A stretch of 64,000 nucleotides of DNA from Tenacibaculum mesophilum. Its GTDB lineage: Bacteria; Bacteroidota; Bacteroidia; Flavobacteriales; Flavobacteriaceae. The DNA lies in assembly GCF_003867075.1 (NCBI RefSeq), contig NZ_CP032544.1, positions 2,102,001-2,166,000 of the forward strand, given 5' to 3'. Under the pieces are notes generated by a model, which saw nothing but the letters and a program-made list of their open reading frames with translations, searched no databases and had not been told where the DNA came from. Below, piece after piece: positions 25,723 to 34,433 of this stretch; the stretch's first letter is position 1, and each line of letters starts with the position of its first letter. A program made the position numbers and the translations under genes.

Positions 25723-26184
25723 ATGGAAATACCTAAACGATTAGAACAAGCACTTATAAAGCTTTATAATGCTTTTCACAACGATGAATTGAACCCTGAA
25801 TGTTGCTCAGCATGTGCGGTTGGAAATATATTAGACAATCGAGATAGTTGGAAACATCTCACGAATGATCATGGCTCATTGCAACTAAGCTATGTGGGTA
25901 GGGTTCATCAAAATTTAGGTAGAAAATTTAATGGTTACACTCCACTTGAATTACTACAGATTGAGAGGGTGTTTTTAGAAGCATGCGGTTTTACTGTTCC
26001 TTTATGTCATTATAATCCAAAACCTCAAAATCCGACCGATAAAGAGAGGTTATTTAATGGTTTATGCGCTGTAGTTTCACAACTATGTAAACTCGAAGAA
26101 ATAGCTAACGTTATGGATTATGCTAGAGTTTTTGAATATGATAGCGACAACCCTGTATATAAGTTTGATATAATTTATGAATAA
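25723..26184 (+). CDS. Cysteine-rich conserved protein of unknown function
   Basis: A 153 aa soluble protein, no signal peptide. Seven cysteines: Cys27, 28 and 31 in NPECCSACAVGNIL, Cys88 and Cys95 in EACGFTVPLCHYNP, Cys115 and Cys122 in GLCAVVSQLC. The arrangement suggests metal or cluster binding, but no named motif fits. The start is the ATG at 25723; an upstream TTG two codons earlier is less likely. It is divergent from the helicase gene with only 68 bases between. Related sequences occur in flavobacteria, to my knowledge without an assigned function. Confidence 0.75.
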   Translation: MEIPKRLEQALIKLYNAFHNDELNPECCSACAVGNILDNRDSWKHLTNDHGSLQLSYVGRVHQNLGRKFNGYTPLELLQIERVFLEACGFTVPLCHYNPKPQNPTDKERLFNGLCAVVSQLCKLEEIANVMDYARVFEYDSDNPVYKFDIIYE

Positions 26185-26253
26185 CATTATTTTACTAAAA
26201 ATGTTGTTTTTCCTCATTACATCCAAACCACATTTCTTAGACCTAGTGACTTC

Positions 26254-26472
26254 TTAATTAGATTCTTCGTTTTTATTTTTTTTAAAGAAAGTAACAATAT
26301 ATAAAACAATAATTGACAAAGGCAAAAATGTTGTTTTTAATCTCTGATAAGTAAAAAACTCATCATACTGCTTATTATAGATAAGGGAAGAAAGCTCCCA
26401 CACATAAATAAGCAAACCAAATATTACCCAAACTAAAACAAAATAGTTAAAAAACAATTTATTTCTTTTCAT
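26254..26472 (-). CDS. Small two-helix membrane protein, unknown
   Basis: 72 residues from the ATG at 26470-26472 (MKRNKLFFNYF). Two hydrophobic segments (FVLVWVIFGLLIYVW and LPLSIIVLYIVTFF) flank a polar loop, and the end is KKNKNEESN. Charge distribution suggests both ends in the cytoplasm. No family recognised. It is convergent with the Cys-rich gene and has no operon partner. The regular hydrophobic/charged pattern supports a real gene, but short AT-rich frames can mimic this. Confidence 0.5.
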   Translation of the reverse strand: MKRNKLFFNYFVLVWVIFGLLIYVWELSSLIYNKQYDEFFTYQRLKTTFLPLSIIVLYIVTFFKKNKNEESN

Positions 26473-26578
26473 AGCTATCACAGTATTTTATTATAAAAAT
26501 ATTCAAAATATCTTTATAGTTTTCATTCTAGTATTGAATCTATTTACATTATAAAAATTTATACATAGAGCCACAACA

Positions 26579-27058
26579 TTAGAAAGGAACTTTTAATTTC
26601 CTTACTTTTTTCTTTTTAAGCTTCTTTAAATACAATGCCTTCTTGTTATAATCAATAAAGGCTTTTCCTTCCTCTAAAATATCTGCCCCTATAATTCCGT
26701 CTACCTCATCAGCATCGTGTTGTTTTAAAGCTGTATTTACATGTGTTAAGTCAAACAATACTAAATCACACTCATTCGCTTTCCACTTTCCTATTTTAAG
26801 AGAATTATTTCCTGACTTATGTGTTTCCATATCCGTCGCTCCTGCTCCTGCAGCTTTTACTTCACTTTCTTCAGAAATAAGCTTGAAACGCTCTATTAAA
26901 TCTAATCCAACACACGAATTAGAAGCGCCTGTATCTAAAATAAACCTTCCTTTAACACCATTTATCTCCGCATCTAACTCTAAATGATTTGTAATCATTT
27001 TTTTGAGTTTTATTTTAATGTATTTCTTTTTTCGTAATACTTTTTTCAAACTTGCCAT
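26579..27058 (-). CDS. Retropepsin-like aspartic protease family protein
   Basis: A 159 aa single-domain aspartyl protease-like protein. GRFILDTGASNSCVGLDLIE carries the catalytic DTGAS motif, and GIIGADILEEGKAFIDYNKK is the second conserved segment (flap/C-terminal strand). As with retroviral enzymes, the active form should be a dimer. There is no signal peptide, so it is cytosolic, and the tail is rich in lysine (KKLKKKKVRKLK). The frame continues 20 codons upstream, but that would run into the tatD start; the ATG at 27056-27058 (MASLKKVLR) is preferred. Bacterial relatives are poorly characterised. It is divergent from tatD. Confidence 0.8.
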   Translation of the reverse strand: MASLKKVLRKKKYIKIKLKKMITNHLELDAEINGVKGRFILDTGASNSCVGLDLIERFKLISEESEVKAAGAGATDMETHKSGNNSLKIGKWKANECDLVLFDLTHVNTALKQHDADEVDGIIGADILEEGKAFIDYNKKALYLKKLKKKKVRKLKVPF

Positions 27059-27064
27059 TTCTTG

Positions 27065-27072
27065 TACTTTTG
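27065..27072 (+). promoter_or_regulatory. Candidate -7 box for tatD
   Basis: TACTTTTG matches TAnnTTTG, 22 bases before the tatD ATG. Confidence 0.42.
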
Positions 27073-27094
27073 TCTCGTAAAGATACGGCAATAA

Positions 27095-27859
27095 ATGATT
27101 ACAGATACACATACCCACTTATATTCAAGTCAGTTTGACGAAGACAGAAATGAAATGATACAACGTGCTAAAGAAGCTGGAGTTTCTCGTTTCTTTATTC
27201 CTGCGATTGATAGTTCTTATACTGAACGTATGTTTGACTTGGAAAAAAACTATCCGAAAGATGTGTTTTTAATGATGGGGTTACATCCAACTTCAGTAAA
27301 AGAAAACTATCAAGAAGAATTAGTTCATGTAAAAGAATGGTTAGACCAACGTGATTTTTATGCGATTGGTGAAATTGGTATCGATTTGTATTGGGATAAA
27401 TCATTTTTACCACAACAACAAGAAGCTTTTCGTACTCAAATTCAGTGGGCAAAAGAGAAAAAACTACCGATTGTTATCCATTGTCGTGATGCTTTTGATG
27501 AGATTTTTGAAGTACTAGAAACTGAAAAAGGAGATGATTTATATGGAATTTTTCACTGTTTTACAGGAACTTTAGAGCAAGCTGAAAAAGCAATTTCCTA
27601 CAATATGAAATTAGGAATTGGTGGTGTAGCGACATTTAAAAATGGAAAAATTGACAAGTTTTTAAACCAAATAGACATTAAACACATTGTCTTAGAAACC
27701 GATTCGCCATACTTAGCACCTACTCCATACCGAGGAAAACGTAATGAAAGCAGCTACATTACTAATGTTGTGGATAAGTTAGTAGATATTTATGGATTGA
27801 CTTTCGATGAAATTTCGGAAATTACAACACAGAACTCTAAAGACGTTTTTGGTGTCTAA
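27095..27859 (+). CDS. tatD: TatD-family metal-dependent hydrolase (DNase)
   Basis: A 254 aa TIM-barrel metallohydrolase. Metal ligands are visible: THTH (4-7), GEIGID with the conserved Glu, VIHCRDA, FHCFTG and LETDSPYL. TatD enzymes act as 3'-5' exonucleases or endonucleases on damaged DNA in the cytoplasm; despite the name they are not needed for Tat export. The methyltransferase gene begins before the stop codon, so the two are probably co-transcribed as a small DNA-repair pair. Full length and regular. Confidence 0.93.
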   Translation: MITDTHTHLYSSQFDEDRNEMIQRAKEAGVSRFFIPAIDSSYTERMFDLEKNYPKDVFLMMGLHPTSVKENYQEELVHVKEWLDQRDFYAIGEIGIDLYWDKSFLPQQQEAFRTQIQWAKEKKLPIVIHCRDAFDEIFEVLETEKGDDLYGIFHCFTGTLEQAEKAISYNMKLGIGGVATFKNGKIDKFLNQIDIKHIVLETDSPYLAPTPYRGKRNESSYITNVVDKLVDIYGLTFDEISEITTQNSKDVFGV

Positions 27860-28346
27860 CTTACAAACCACATATTATAAAACTCCTATCGGGATTGCCA
27901 AAATTGAAGGTGATGAAAACGGAGTCCAGTCGATTTCAGTATTGGATGAAAATGCTTTGCCTACAATTAGCTTTCATAAAAAGACTCCATCATGTTTACA
28001 AAATTGTGTTATGCAATTGGATGAGTATTTTGCTGGAAAAAGAACAGATTTTGATCTACAATTGAATCCACAAGGAACAAGCTTTCAACAATCGGTTTGG
28101 AATGAATTATTAAACATTCCTTTTGGAAGAACTAGAACCTACTTAGAACAAACCAAACAATTAGGTGATGTAAAAGCAATTCGTGCTGTAGCTTCTGCTA
28201 ACGGTAAAAACCCTATTTGGATCGTTATTCCGTGTCACAGAGTTGTAGGTTCTGATGGCTCGTTAACAGGGTATGCAGGCGGTGTTTGGCGTAAAAAATG
28301 GCTATTGGAGCACGAAAGCGGAGCAAAACAACAAACATTATTTTAA
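27852..28346 (+). CDS. ogt: Methylated-DNA--protein-cysteine methyltransferase
   Basis: A suicide repair protein that removes O6-alkyl groups from guanine. The active site IPCHRVVGSDG and the DNA-binding helix region (FQQSVWNELLNIPFGRTRTY) are intact. The first ATG in frame (27807) lies deep inside tatD. The GTG at 27852 gives the family's short N-terminus (SNLQTTYYKTPIGIA), 164 residues, with an 8-base overlap with tatD, and is preferred. It is translationally coupled to tatD. The start remains the only uncertainty. Confidence 0.92.
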   Translation: MSNLQTTYYKTPIGIAKIEGDENGVQSISVLDENALPTISFHKKTPSCLQNCVMQLDEYFAGKRTDFDLQLNPQGTSFQQSVWNELLNIPFGRTRTYLEQTKQLGDVKAIRAVASANGKNPIWIVIPCHRVVGSDGSLTGYAGGVWRKKWLLEHESGAKQQTLF

Positions 28347-28414
28347 GTTCTTTAGTTAAACTTAATTTCAACTTCTCATAATGAAATTCCGAAACAAGTT
28401 CGGAATGATTATCG

Positions 28415-28861
28415 TCAATTTAAGTTCCGTTTTTCAATAAAAAATTTCTTCAGTAAAAATCCACATTCCTCCTCTAAAACCCCTGAAACTACTTTAGTTT
28501 TTGGATGCAATTTAGTTTGCAACACAGAAAATCCTAATTTAGGCTCGCTTGCTCCATACACTATCTTCCCTATCTGCGTCCAGTAACTCGCTCCTGCACA
28601 CATTTGGCAAGGTTCTAATGTAACATACAAGGTACAGTCCTTTAAATATTTTCCACCTAAAAAGTCTGCTGCTGCAGTAAAAGCTTGCATTTCGGCATGT
28701 GCTGTAACATCGTTTAATAACTCCGTTAAGTTATGTGCTCTCGCTATAATCTGGTTATTAAAAACAATGACCGCTCCCACAGGAACTTCTCCTTTATCAA
28801 AAGCTATCTCCGCTTCTTGTAAGGCTTTTTTCATAAAGTAGATGTCGTCAAACGGATTCAT
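28415..28861 (-). CDS. tadA: Nucleoside deaminase, tRNA adenosine deaminase TadA-like
   Basis: A 148 aa zinc deaminase. The metal and proton-shuttle motif is HAE (His55, Glu57) and the two Cys ligands are in PCQMC (85, 88). PVGAVIVFNNQIIARAHN and GASEPKLGFS agree with TadA, which converts A34 to inosine in tRNA-Arg. Guanine deaminase is the alternative but usually has a different loop. The ATG at 28859-28861 (MNPFDDIYFM) is the likely start; an upstream extension would overlap the divergent lpxH-like gene. It is transcribed toward, and convergent with, ogt. Confidence 0.88.
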   Translation of the reverse strand: MNPFDDIYFMKKALQEAEIAFDKGEVPVGAVIVFNNQIIARAHNLTELLNDVTAHAEMQAFTAAADFLGGKYLKDCTLYVTLEPCQMCAGASYWTQIGKIVYGASEPKLGFSVLQTKLHPKTKVVSGVLEEECGFLLKKFFIEKRNLN

Positions 28862-28955
28862 ATATGTGGATTCATGTAAGTTCTTAAACAAATGTAGCCA
28901 AAATTTGTTTGTGCTAACTCTAAGTAAAATACTTATTTTTACCAAAATTTACAAT

Positions 28956-29723
28956 TTGATTTCAATCAACACTTCTGAAAATAAAAAAGTTTATTTTGCT
29001 TCCGATCAACATTTAGGAGCTCCAACATCTGAAGCTAGTTTTCCTCGTGAACAAAAATTTGTTGCATGGTTAAACGAAGTTAAAAAAGATGCTGAGGCTA
29101 TCTTTATTTTAGGTGATTTATTCGATTTTTGGTTTGAATATAAAACTGTCGTTCCTAAAGGCTTTGTTCGCGTTTTAGGTAAACTTGCTGAACTAAAAGA
29201 TAGTGGTATCCCGATTTACTTTTTTGTTGGGAACCACGACTTATGGATGCGTGATTATTTTGAAAAAGAATTAAATATTCCTGTGTATCATTCTCCTCAA
29301 GAATTTAAAATCAACGATAAATTGTTTTTAATTGGTCATGGTGATGGATTAGGCCCTGGGGATAAAGGATATAAACGCATGAAAAAAGTGTTTACATTTC
29401 CGCTATTTCAATGGATGTTTCGTTGGTTGCATCCAGATTTAGGTGTGCGATTAGGACAATATATGTCCGTAAAAAACAAACTGATTTCTGGTGATGAAGA
29501 TGCTAAATTTTTAGGTGAAGATAATGAGTGGTTAGTACAGTATTGTAAGCGCAAACTAGAAACTAAACACCACGATTATTTTGTTTTTGGACACAGGCAT
29601 CTTCCTCTAGAAATTCAACTTAAAGACAACAGTGTTTACCTTAACACTGGTGATTGGATTCAGTATTATACCTATGCTGTTTTTGAGAATGATAAGTTAG
29701 TTTTAAAAAAATATAACTCATAA
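28956..29723 (+). CDS. lpxH: UDP-2,3-diacylglucosamine diphosphatase-like phosphoesterase
   Basis: A 255 aa calcineurin-like phosphoesterase of the LpxH type, which hydrolyses UDP-2,3-diacylglucosamine to lipid X in lipid A synthesis. Metal-binding motifs run in order: DxH in FASDQHLG, GDLFDFWFE, GNHDLWM, GHGDGLGPGD, GHRH. The frame is open to an ATG at 28842, but that adds 38 unusual residues overlapping tadA. The TTG at 28956 (ISINTSENKKVYFASDQH) gives the normal family length, and no ATG lies between. It acts at the inner membrane's cytoplasmic face. Confidence 0.85.
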   Translation: MISINTSENKKVYFASDQHLGAPTSEASFPREQKFVAWLNEVKKDAEAIFILGDLFDFWFEYKTVVPKGFVRVLGKLAELKDSGIPIYFFVGNHDLWMRDYFEKELNIPVYHSPQEFKINDKLFLIGHGDGLGPGDKGYKRMKKVFTFPLFQWMFRWLHPDLGVRLGQYMSVKNKLISGDEDAKFLGEDNEWLVQYCKRKLETKHHDYFVFGHRHLPLEIQLKDNSVYLNTGDWIQYYTYAVFENDKLVLKKYNS

Positions 29724-29751
29724 AAAAACACCTCGAAAAGGTGCTTTTTTT
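29722..29751. terminator. Bidirectional terminator between lpxH-like gene and TonB receptor
   Basis: CACCT pairs with AGGTG around CGAAA, flanked by seven As and seven Ts. The stem continues through the A/T arms. Confidence 0.8.
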
Positions 29752-29767
29752 ATGGTTTATCCTAGTA

Positions 29768-32632
29768 TTAATCTAATACAAAACGTAATCTAGCAAACAA
29801 ATGCCTACCATTAGTTCCGAACTGTACAGAACGTCTTGAGTAGATAAAACGTCCACTAGACCTAAAAGCAGGATCGTTCTCATCTGGATAAACATCAAAT
29901 AAATTATTTGCTCCTAATGTTAAACTTAGAGTCTTATTAAAATTATACCCAAAAGAAATGTCTGTTAATACTTTTCCTCCAAATGTTGTATCTACATTAG
30001 GACTGTCATTATTAGTTGCTTCTTCAACTTCTCCAAAATAACTGTTTCTTAAAAAGATATTCCATTTATCATTAACACTTAAATTATGTGATAAATTCCC
30101 TTTTGTTGTAGGAACTGCGGACTCTAAATAAATTCTACTTGTTGGGTCAAAATAAACATCAGACAATCCAGCGTTTTCTATAGCAGTTGGAATATTCACT
30201 CCTTCTACATTCGTTTTCGAAAATGTAAATGCTAAAGTATTAGTTAACTTCATCTTATCAGAAAGATCTGCTTTGTGATCTACAACAATATCTACTCCTT
30301 TTGTTTGAGTATCTACAGCATTTGCAAAAAATGCTGCTTGTGTAGCATTTGCTTGTTGGAACAATCTTTCTAACTCAGCGTCTCCATTATCATCAAAACT
30401 TCCTGTTAATATTACTCTGTCATCAATATTTATTATATATCCATCAACTGTAAACTTTAAGTTTGCACTTGGCACTTTTGCTGTAAATCCTGCCGAAAAT
30501 CCAAAAGAAGTTTCTTCTTTTAATTTACCTATTCCTAAAATCCTTGCAACTCTCGAAGTGTTTGAAAACACCCCAACTTCATTTGGTATACCATCTACAA
30601 ACAAGGTACTGGTTGAACTATAAGATATTTGATGTAGTGATGGTGCTCTAAACCCTGTTTGTAAACTAGCTCTTAAATTAAAGTTTTTAGAAGCTTTTAC
30701 CCTAGATGCTACTTTTACATTTAAAGTACCTCCAAAATCTGAGAAATTCTCATAACGTACAGCTCCACTTAATAAAAAAGACTCTGTAACATCTGCTTCT
30801 ACATCTATGTAACCAGCTATAGAATTTCTAAATGAGTTTACTTCATTTTCTGGTTTAAATCCGGGAAACACTTGAATACCCCCTGGTCTTGAGTTACCAA
30901 AAAAATCTTCAGGAACCATTGAGTTAGGGTCTGTCGGATCATGTACATTACCTAATGTATTGTATTGCGCGTAGGATGCTTCCTCTCCTGCTACGATACC
31001 ATAATTTTCTAAACGATATTCAGCACCAAAAGCTATATTTAAACCAGACATTACGTCTTCGTAAAACTTACTAAGATCAATATTTGTTGTGTTTTCACAT
31101 GAATAAAACCCACCTGAATTCGCTTCAAAAGGCGTTGAATTACCTAAAGATGCATTACTTGAATTGCTTATCAAATAGTTAAATTCATTTCTACCAAATG
31201 TATTTGAAAAATCTACATTCCAATCACCTAACTTTCCTTTTATTCCAACCGCATACGATTTGTCTTGAATGTTAGAATTTATTTCTGGTAAGAATCCATT
31301 CATATATGCTGGAGTGTATGCTCTAGATTGATTTGGCAACCTATAAAAACCTGCCGCATTACCATTTTTATAACTTAAGCCAGCATTACCATAAATAAAC
31401 GTTTCATTTCCTAACGGGATTTCCATGTTCGCAAAAAATTGCGCTCCTCTTACCTTAGATTGCCCAACTCTCATATTAAAATCACTTCTTTTTAAGCCAC
31501 GAGCTAACAATTCTGCTTCAGTAACATCAGCTCCTAGAATTGTTCGCAACTCTTCTTTTGTTTCAGTACCACTTAATGTAATACCCGCATCACCAGCATA
31601 ATTAAAAATATCATCTAAATCATCATCTAATAGATTTGAAACATTATACCCATCTGCAGCTGCAACTCTTTCAATAGAGTTATATGCATTAAATATTGAA
31701 CCTTCCCATTCTTGCATTCTATTAGTCCATCCTCTAAAATCAAAGTTTCCAGTAAAATTTATAAACCCACCATCTTTACCAATTGGCACCCCATAATTTA
31801 ATCCCAAGTTTAATTTTTCTCCGTCTATCTCTCTTTCTGGACTACTTTCACTTGTAAAATTAGCACCTGTTGTTAGGTTAACTTCTAACTTATTTGTAGA
31901 TTTTTTTAGGACAATATTTATGATTCCTGCAATAGCATCAGAACCGTATTGAGCGGCAGCACCATCTCTAAGAATTTCTATTCTTTCAATAGCCATTGAA
32001 GGAATTGTTGTCATATCTGTACCCACTGAACCTCTACCAAAAGTACCATTTACATTTACTAAAGCTGTTTTGTGACGCCTCTTCCCATTAATTAACACTA
32101 ACACTTGATCTGGACCTAATCCTCTTAATGCTGCTGGCGCAATATGATCTGTACCATCTGAAATTGATTGAGGATTAGAGTTAAAAGAGGGAGCTGCATA
32201 ATTTAAAATTTCTGTCACTGTAACTTGTGGTGCTGACTCTGTTAGTTTGGAAACATCTAACACATCAATAGCCACGGGAGAATCTATTGCGACCCTTCCT
32301 TTATTACGAGAACCTACAATTACTACCTCTTCTAAAGACTCACTTGATTCTTCAATTACAATTGTAAGATAAGAATCATCTGTAACTATTAATTCTTTCG
32401 TTCTAAAGCCCACTGAAGAAACTATAACAGTAGCAGGTAATTTACTTACTTTTAAAAAATATTCTCCATTATCATCAGTAGTTATACCATTAGTAGTTCC
32501 TTTTTCTATTACGTTTACAAAAGGCAAACCTATTCCATTAGTATCTGTAATTTTTCCTTTTATCGTTTGACCAATTATTGATGTAACCGACATCAATAAA
32601 ACACAAACAAGTAGTTTTATTTTTTGCTTCAT
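29768..32632 (-). CDS. TonB-dependent receptor with carboxypeptidase-regulatory-like domain, stand-alone
   Basis: A 954 aa outer-membrane receptor. Signal peptide 1-21; CarboxypepD-regulatory-like domain about 22-100 (TIKGKITDTNGIGLPFVNV); plug about 115-250 with VLVLINGKRRHKTALVN and IEILRDGAAAQYGSDAIAGI; beta-barrel to the end. The plug sequence with GRGSVGTDMTTIPSMAIERI is typical of siderophore- or vitamin-type receptors rather than SusC, and no SusD follows. It is monocistronic between two terminators. The ligand cannot be inferred. Confidence 0.92.
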   Translation of the reverse strand: MKQKIKLLVCVLLMSVTSIIGQTIKGKITDTNGIGLPFVNVIEKGTTNGITTDDNGEYFLKVSKLPATVIVSSVGFRTKELIVTDDSYLTIVIEESSESLEEVVIVGSRNKGRVAIDSPVAIDVLDVSKLTESAPQVTVTEILNYAAPSFNSNPQSISDGTDHIAPAALRGLGPDQVLVLINGKRRHKTALVNVNGTFGRGSVGTDMTTIPSMAIERIEILRDGAAAQYGSDAIAGIINIVLKKSTNKLEVNLTTGANFTSESSPEREIDGEKLNLGLNYGVPIGKDGGFINFTGNFDFRGWTNRMQEWEGSIFNAYNSIERVAAADGYNVSNLLDDDLDDIFNYAGDAGITLSGTETKEELRTILGADVTEAELLARGLKRSDFNMRVGQSKVRGAQFFANMEIPLGNETFIYGNAGLSYKNGNAAGFYRLPNQSRAYTPAYMNGFLPEINSNIQDKSYAVGIKGKLGDWNVDFSNTFGRNEFNYLISNSSNASLGNSTPFEANSGGFYSCENTTNIDLSKFYEDVMSGLNIAFGAEYRLENYGIVAGEEASYAQYNTLGNVHDPTDPNSMVPEDFFGNSRPGGIQVFPGFKPENEVNSFRNSIAGYIDVEADVTESFLLSGAVRYENFSDFGGTLNVKVASRVKASKNFNLRASLQTGFRAPSLHQISYSSTSTLFVDGIPNEVGVFSNTSRVARILGIGKLKEETSFGFSAGFTAKVPSANLKFTVDGYIINIDDRVILTGSFDDNGDAELERLFQQANATQAAFFANAVDTQTKGVDIVVDHKADLSDKMKLTNTLAFTFSKTNVEGVNIPTAIENAGLSDVYFDPTSRIYLESAVPTTKGNLSHNLSVNDKWNIFLRNSYFGEVEEATNNDSPNVDTTFGGKVLTDISFGYNFNKTLSLTLGANNLFDVYPDENDPAFRSSGRFIYSRRSVQFGTNGRHLFARLRFVLD

Positions 32633-33064
32633 AACTGTATTTATTTTATTTTTTTATGTTAAAAAAGTTAATTTACTATAAACATACTAATATTTACAAC
32701 TCGCAACAAGAATATATATAAATAAATCATTCACAACACATTAAGAAAAAAAAGAATATTCATTAAAACCAATAAGAAACCTATGTATTTCAATAAAAAT
32801 TCAACCTTCTTAAAACTATCATATATTTAGAATTTCTTCATCCTAATTTCTTTTAAAAACATTTGTTATCTTTTACTACTATTTTAATCCATCACACGAA
32901 CACTTTTTATAAAATAGTTGGATATAAATACATAACTTTTTTGGTGATTGAATTTACATCCTATTTATTATTTTTTATAAATGAAGAAATAGCTTATAAA
33001 AAAAGACACCTTAATAAGGTGCCTTTTCATTATCAAATATCACAATTAAAAACAAACTATATTG
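32633..33064 (-). other. 432-base non-coding region between a TonB receptor and the SusD gene
   Basis: Extremely AT-rich. It holds the SusD terminator (32998-33027) and the upstream region of the TonB receptor. An open frame at 32863-33072 starts with TTG and runs through the terminator and into the end of the SusD gene, so it is not called. No TAnnTTTG core was identified with confidence. Confidence 0.5.
32998..33027 (-). terminator. Intrinsic terminator after the SusC/SusD pair
   Basis: On the minus strand CACCTT pairs with AAGGTG around a 3-base loop and is followed by seven Ts. It lies about 40 bases past the SusD stop codon. Confidence 0.75.
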
Positions 33065-34414
33065 TTAATTAGCATTCTCACTAAATGGTGTTGGAAAGGC
33101 ATCAATAATATTATCTCCTGATCTATCTAGTGGGATATAGGTCGAATTCAATCTATTTAAACGCCTTAAATCAATCCATCGATGTCCCTCCCCTAGTAAA
33201 GAGTATCTTCTTTGTTTTAAAACTTCTTCTACTAACTCGCTATCTGAAGTACCTCCAGAGTAATCTAGCAAACCAGCAGCATTTCTAACAATATTGATAG
33301 CAGTAATAGCCTCTGCATTGTTTGTACCTATATTAGCTTCAGCATACATTAAAATCAGTTCTTCATTCCTGACAAGATACACAGGATCTGTATTGCTTTT
33401 ATACACAGAGATTTGATGCGTCCCTGTAAGCCCATCAAAAGAGGCAGGTTCACTTAACTGTATAGACTTACTAGAAACACGATTATCTCCAGATTCTGCA
33501 TCTGTAATCCACGAATTATGAATTACAAAATTATTCCCTGTTTGTAATACATAAAATAAGTCATTCTTAATATCATTACCTGTCAATCCAAAAATATGAG
33601 ATACCCCAAATGACATAGTGCCATTTAAATCTAAAAAAGAATCATTCAACATTGACAACACTTCTGACATATTATTTTGATATAGTGCAACCCGTGCAGC
33701 AATTGCCCTATTAAACTTTAAAAAACCGCTTGGTAAGAGAGGTAGCTTCTTACTTGAATCTGATGGATCCATAGGCTTTAAATCATTATACCCTGAGCTA
33801 AAAAGAAATAGAAAATTACTAGAAGAAGCTTCTAAATCGCTTTTAGCTTCATTTAATAAATTTTTTATTGCAACTAAAGCTTCATCATACCCTACAAAAG
33901 GGCCTAGGTTATCTGGATCTTCTACATCTAATCTAATTCCATTTGTATATTGCCTGTTTGCTGCCATTAAAAGAGCGTATGCCTTTATTGTCTTAGCATA
34001 CCCATAATAAGAGTTTTTTTCTTCCTCAGAAAACCCTGCATTTGAGTTTTCTACAGCGGTAATTAAAACATTTGCTGCTTTAACAATTCTATACCAAGCC
34101 GCAAAAGAACGGGTTGTTAAAAATCCGTTATTATCTAAAGGTCCTTTTAAAATCTCTCCTGTATATCTTGGGTCTGCTTTAGACAAATCATAGTACTCTC
34201 TTGCTAAATAAGCTACCGTTTCATAATGAAAGTCTAAATCATTTCTCATTACAGCTTCCAAACCTACAGCCAAAGCTTCTACATCGGCCGCAGATGCTCC
34301 ATCTACATAAGAGTCTAATGTAGGAGCATTTTGATTAGGCAACTCCTCTAATTCACAACTTTGAATAAAAGGAATAAAAACGATTAATATTAATTTATAG
34401 AATATATTTTTCAT
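33065..34414 (-). CDS. SusD/RagB-family nutrient-binding outer-membrane lipoprotein
   Basis: A 449 aa surface lipoprotein. Lipobox IQSC with Cys20; no typical sorting acid is called. The SusD fold is seen in the alpha-helical repeats (FAAWYRIVKAANVLITAV, YGYAKTIKAYALLMAANRQY) and in the C-terminal signature NEELILMYAEANI followed by QRRYSLLGEGHRWIDLRRL. It caps the SusC channel and binds the ligand. It lies 19 bases downstream of SusC. No glycoside hydrolase, sulfatase or peptidase gene lies nearby, so the substrate is unknown. Confidence 0.93.
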   Translation of the reverse strand: MKNIFYKLILIVFIPFIQSCELEELPNQNAPTLDSYVDGASAADVEALAVGLEAVMRNDLDFHYETVAYLAREYYDLSKADPRYTGEILKGPLDNNGFLTTRSFAAWYRIVKAANVLITAVENSNAGFSEEEKNSYYGYAKTIKAYALLMAANRQYTNGIRLDVEDPDNLGPFVGYDEALVAIKNLLNEAKSDLEASSSNFLFLFSSGYNDLKPMDPSDSSKKLPLLPSGFLKFNRAIAARVALYQNNMSEVLSMLNDSFLDLNGTMSFGVSHIFGLTGNDIKNDLFYVLQTGNNFVIHNSWITDAESGDNRVSSKSIQLSEPASFDGLTGTHQISVYKSNTDPVYLVRNEELILMYAEANIGTNNAEAITAINIVRNAAGLLDYSGGTSDSELVEEVLKQRRYSLLGEGHRWIDLRRLNRLNSTYIPLDRSGDNIIDAFPTPFSENAN

Positions 34415-34433
34415 GATAATTTATTTTAGGAGA

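Noticed and set aside
27807..27851. Upstream ATG start for the methyltransferase
   Set aside because: It lies inside tatD and adds 15 residues not typical of the family; the GTG at 27852 fits better.
28385..28406. Inverted repeat ATTCCGAA/TTCGGAAT after ogt as a terminator
   Set aside because: Eight-base stem without a T-run; could be chance or a weak hairpin.
28842..28955. Upstream ATG start for the lpxH-like gene
   Set aside because: Adds 38 residues of unlikely composition and overlaps the tadA start.
32863..33072. 69-codon plus-strand frame with hydrophobic segments
   Set aside because: Starts with TTG, runs through the SusD terminator and into the SusD coding end.
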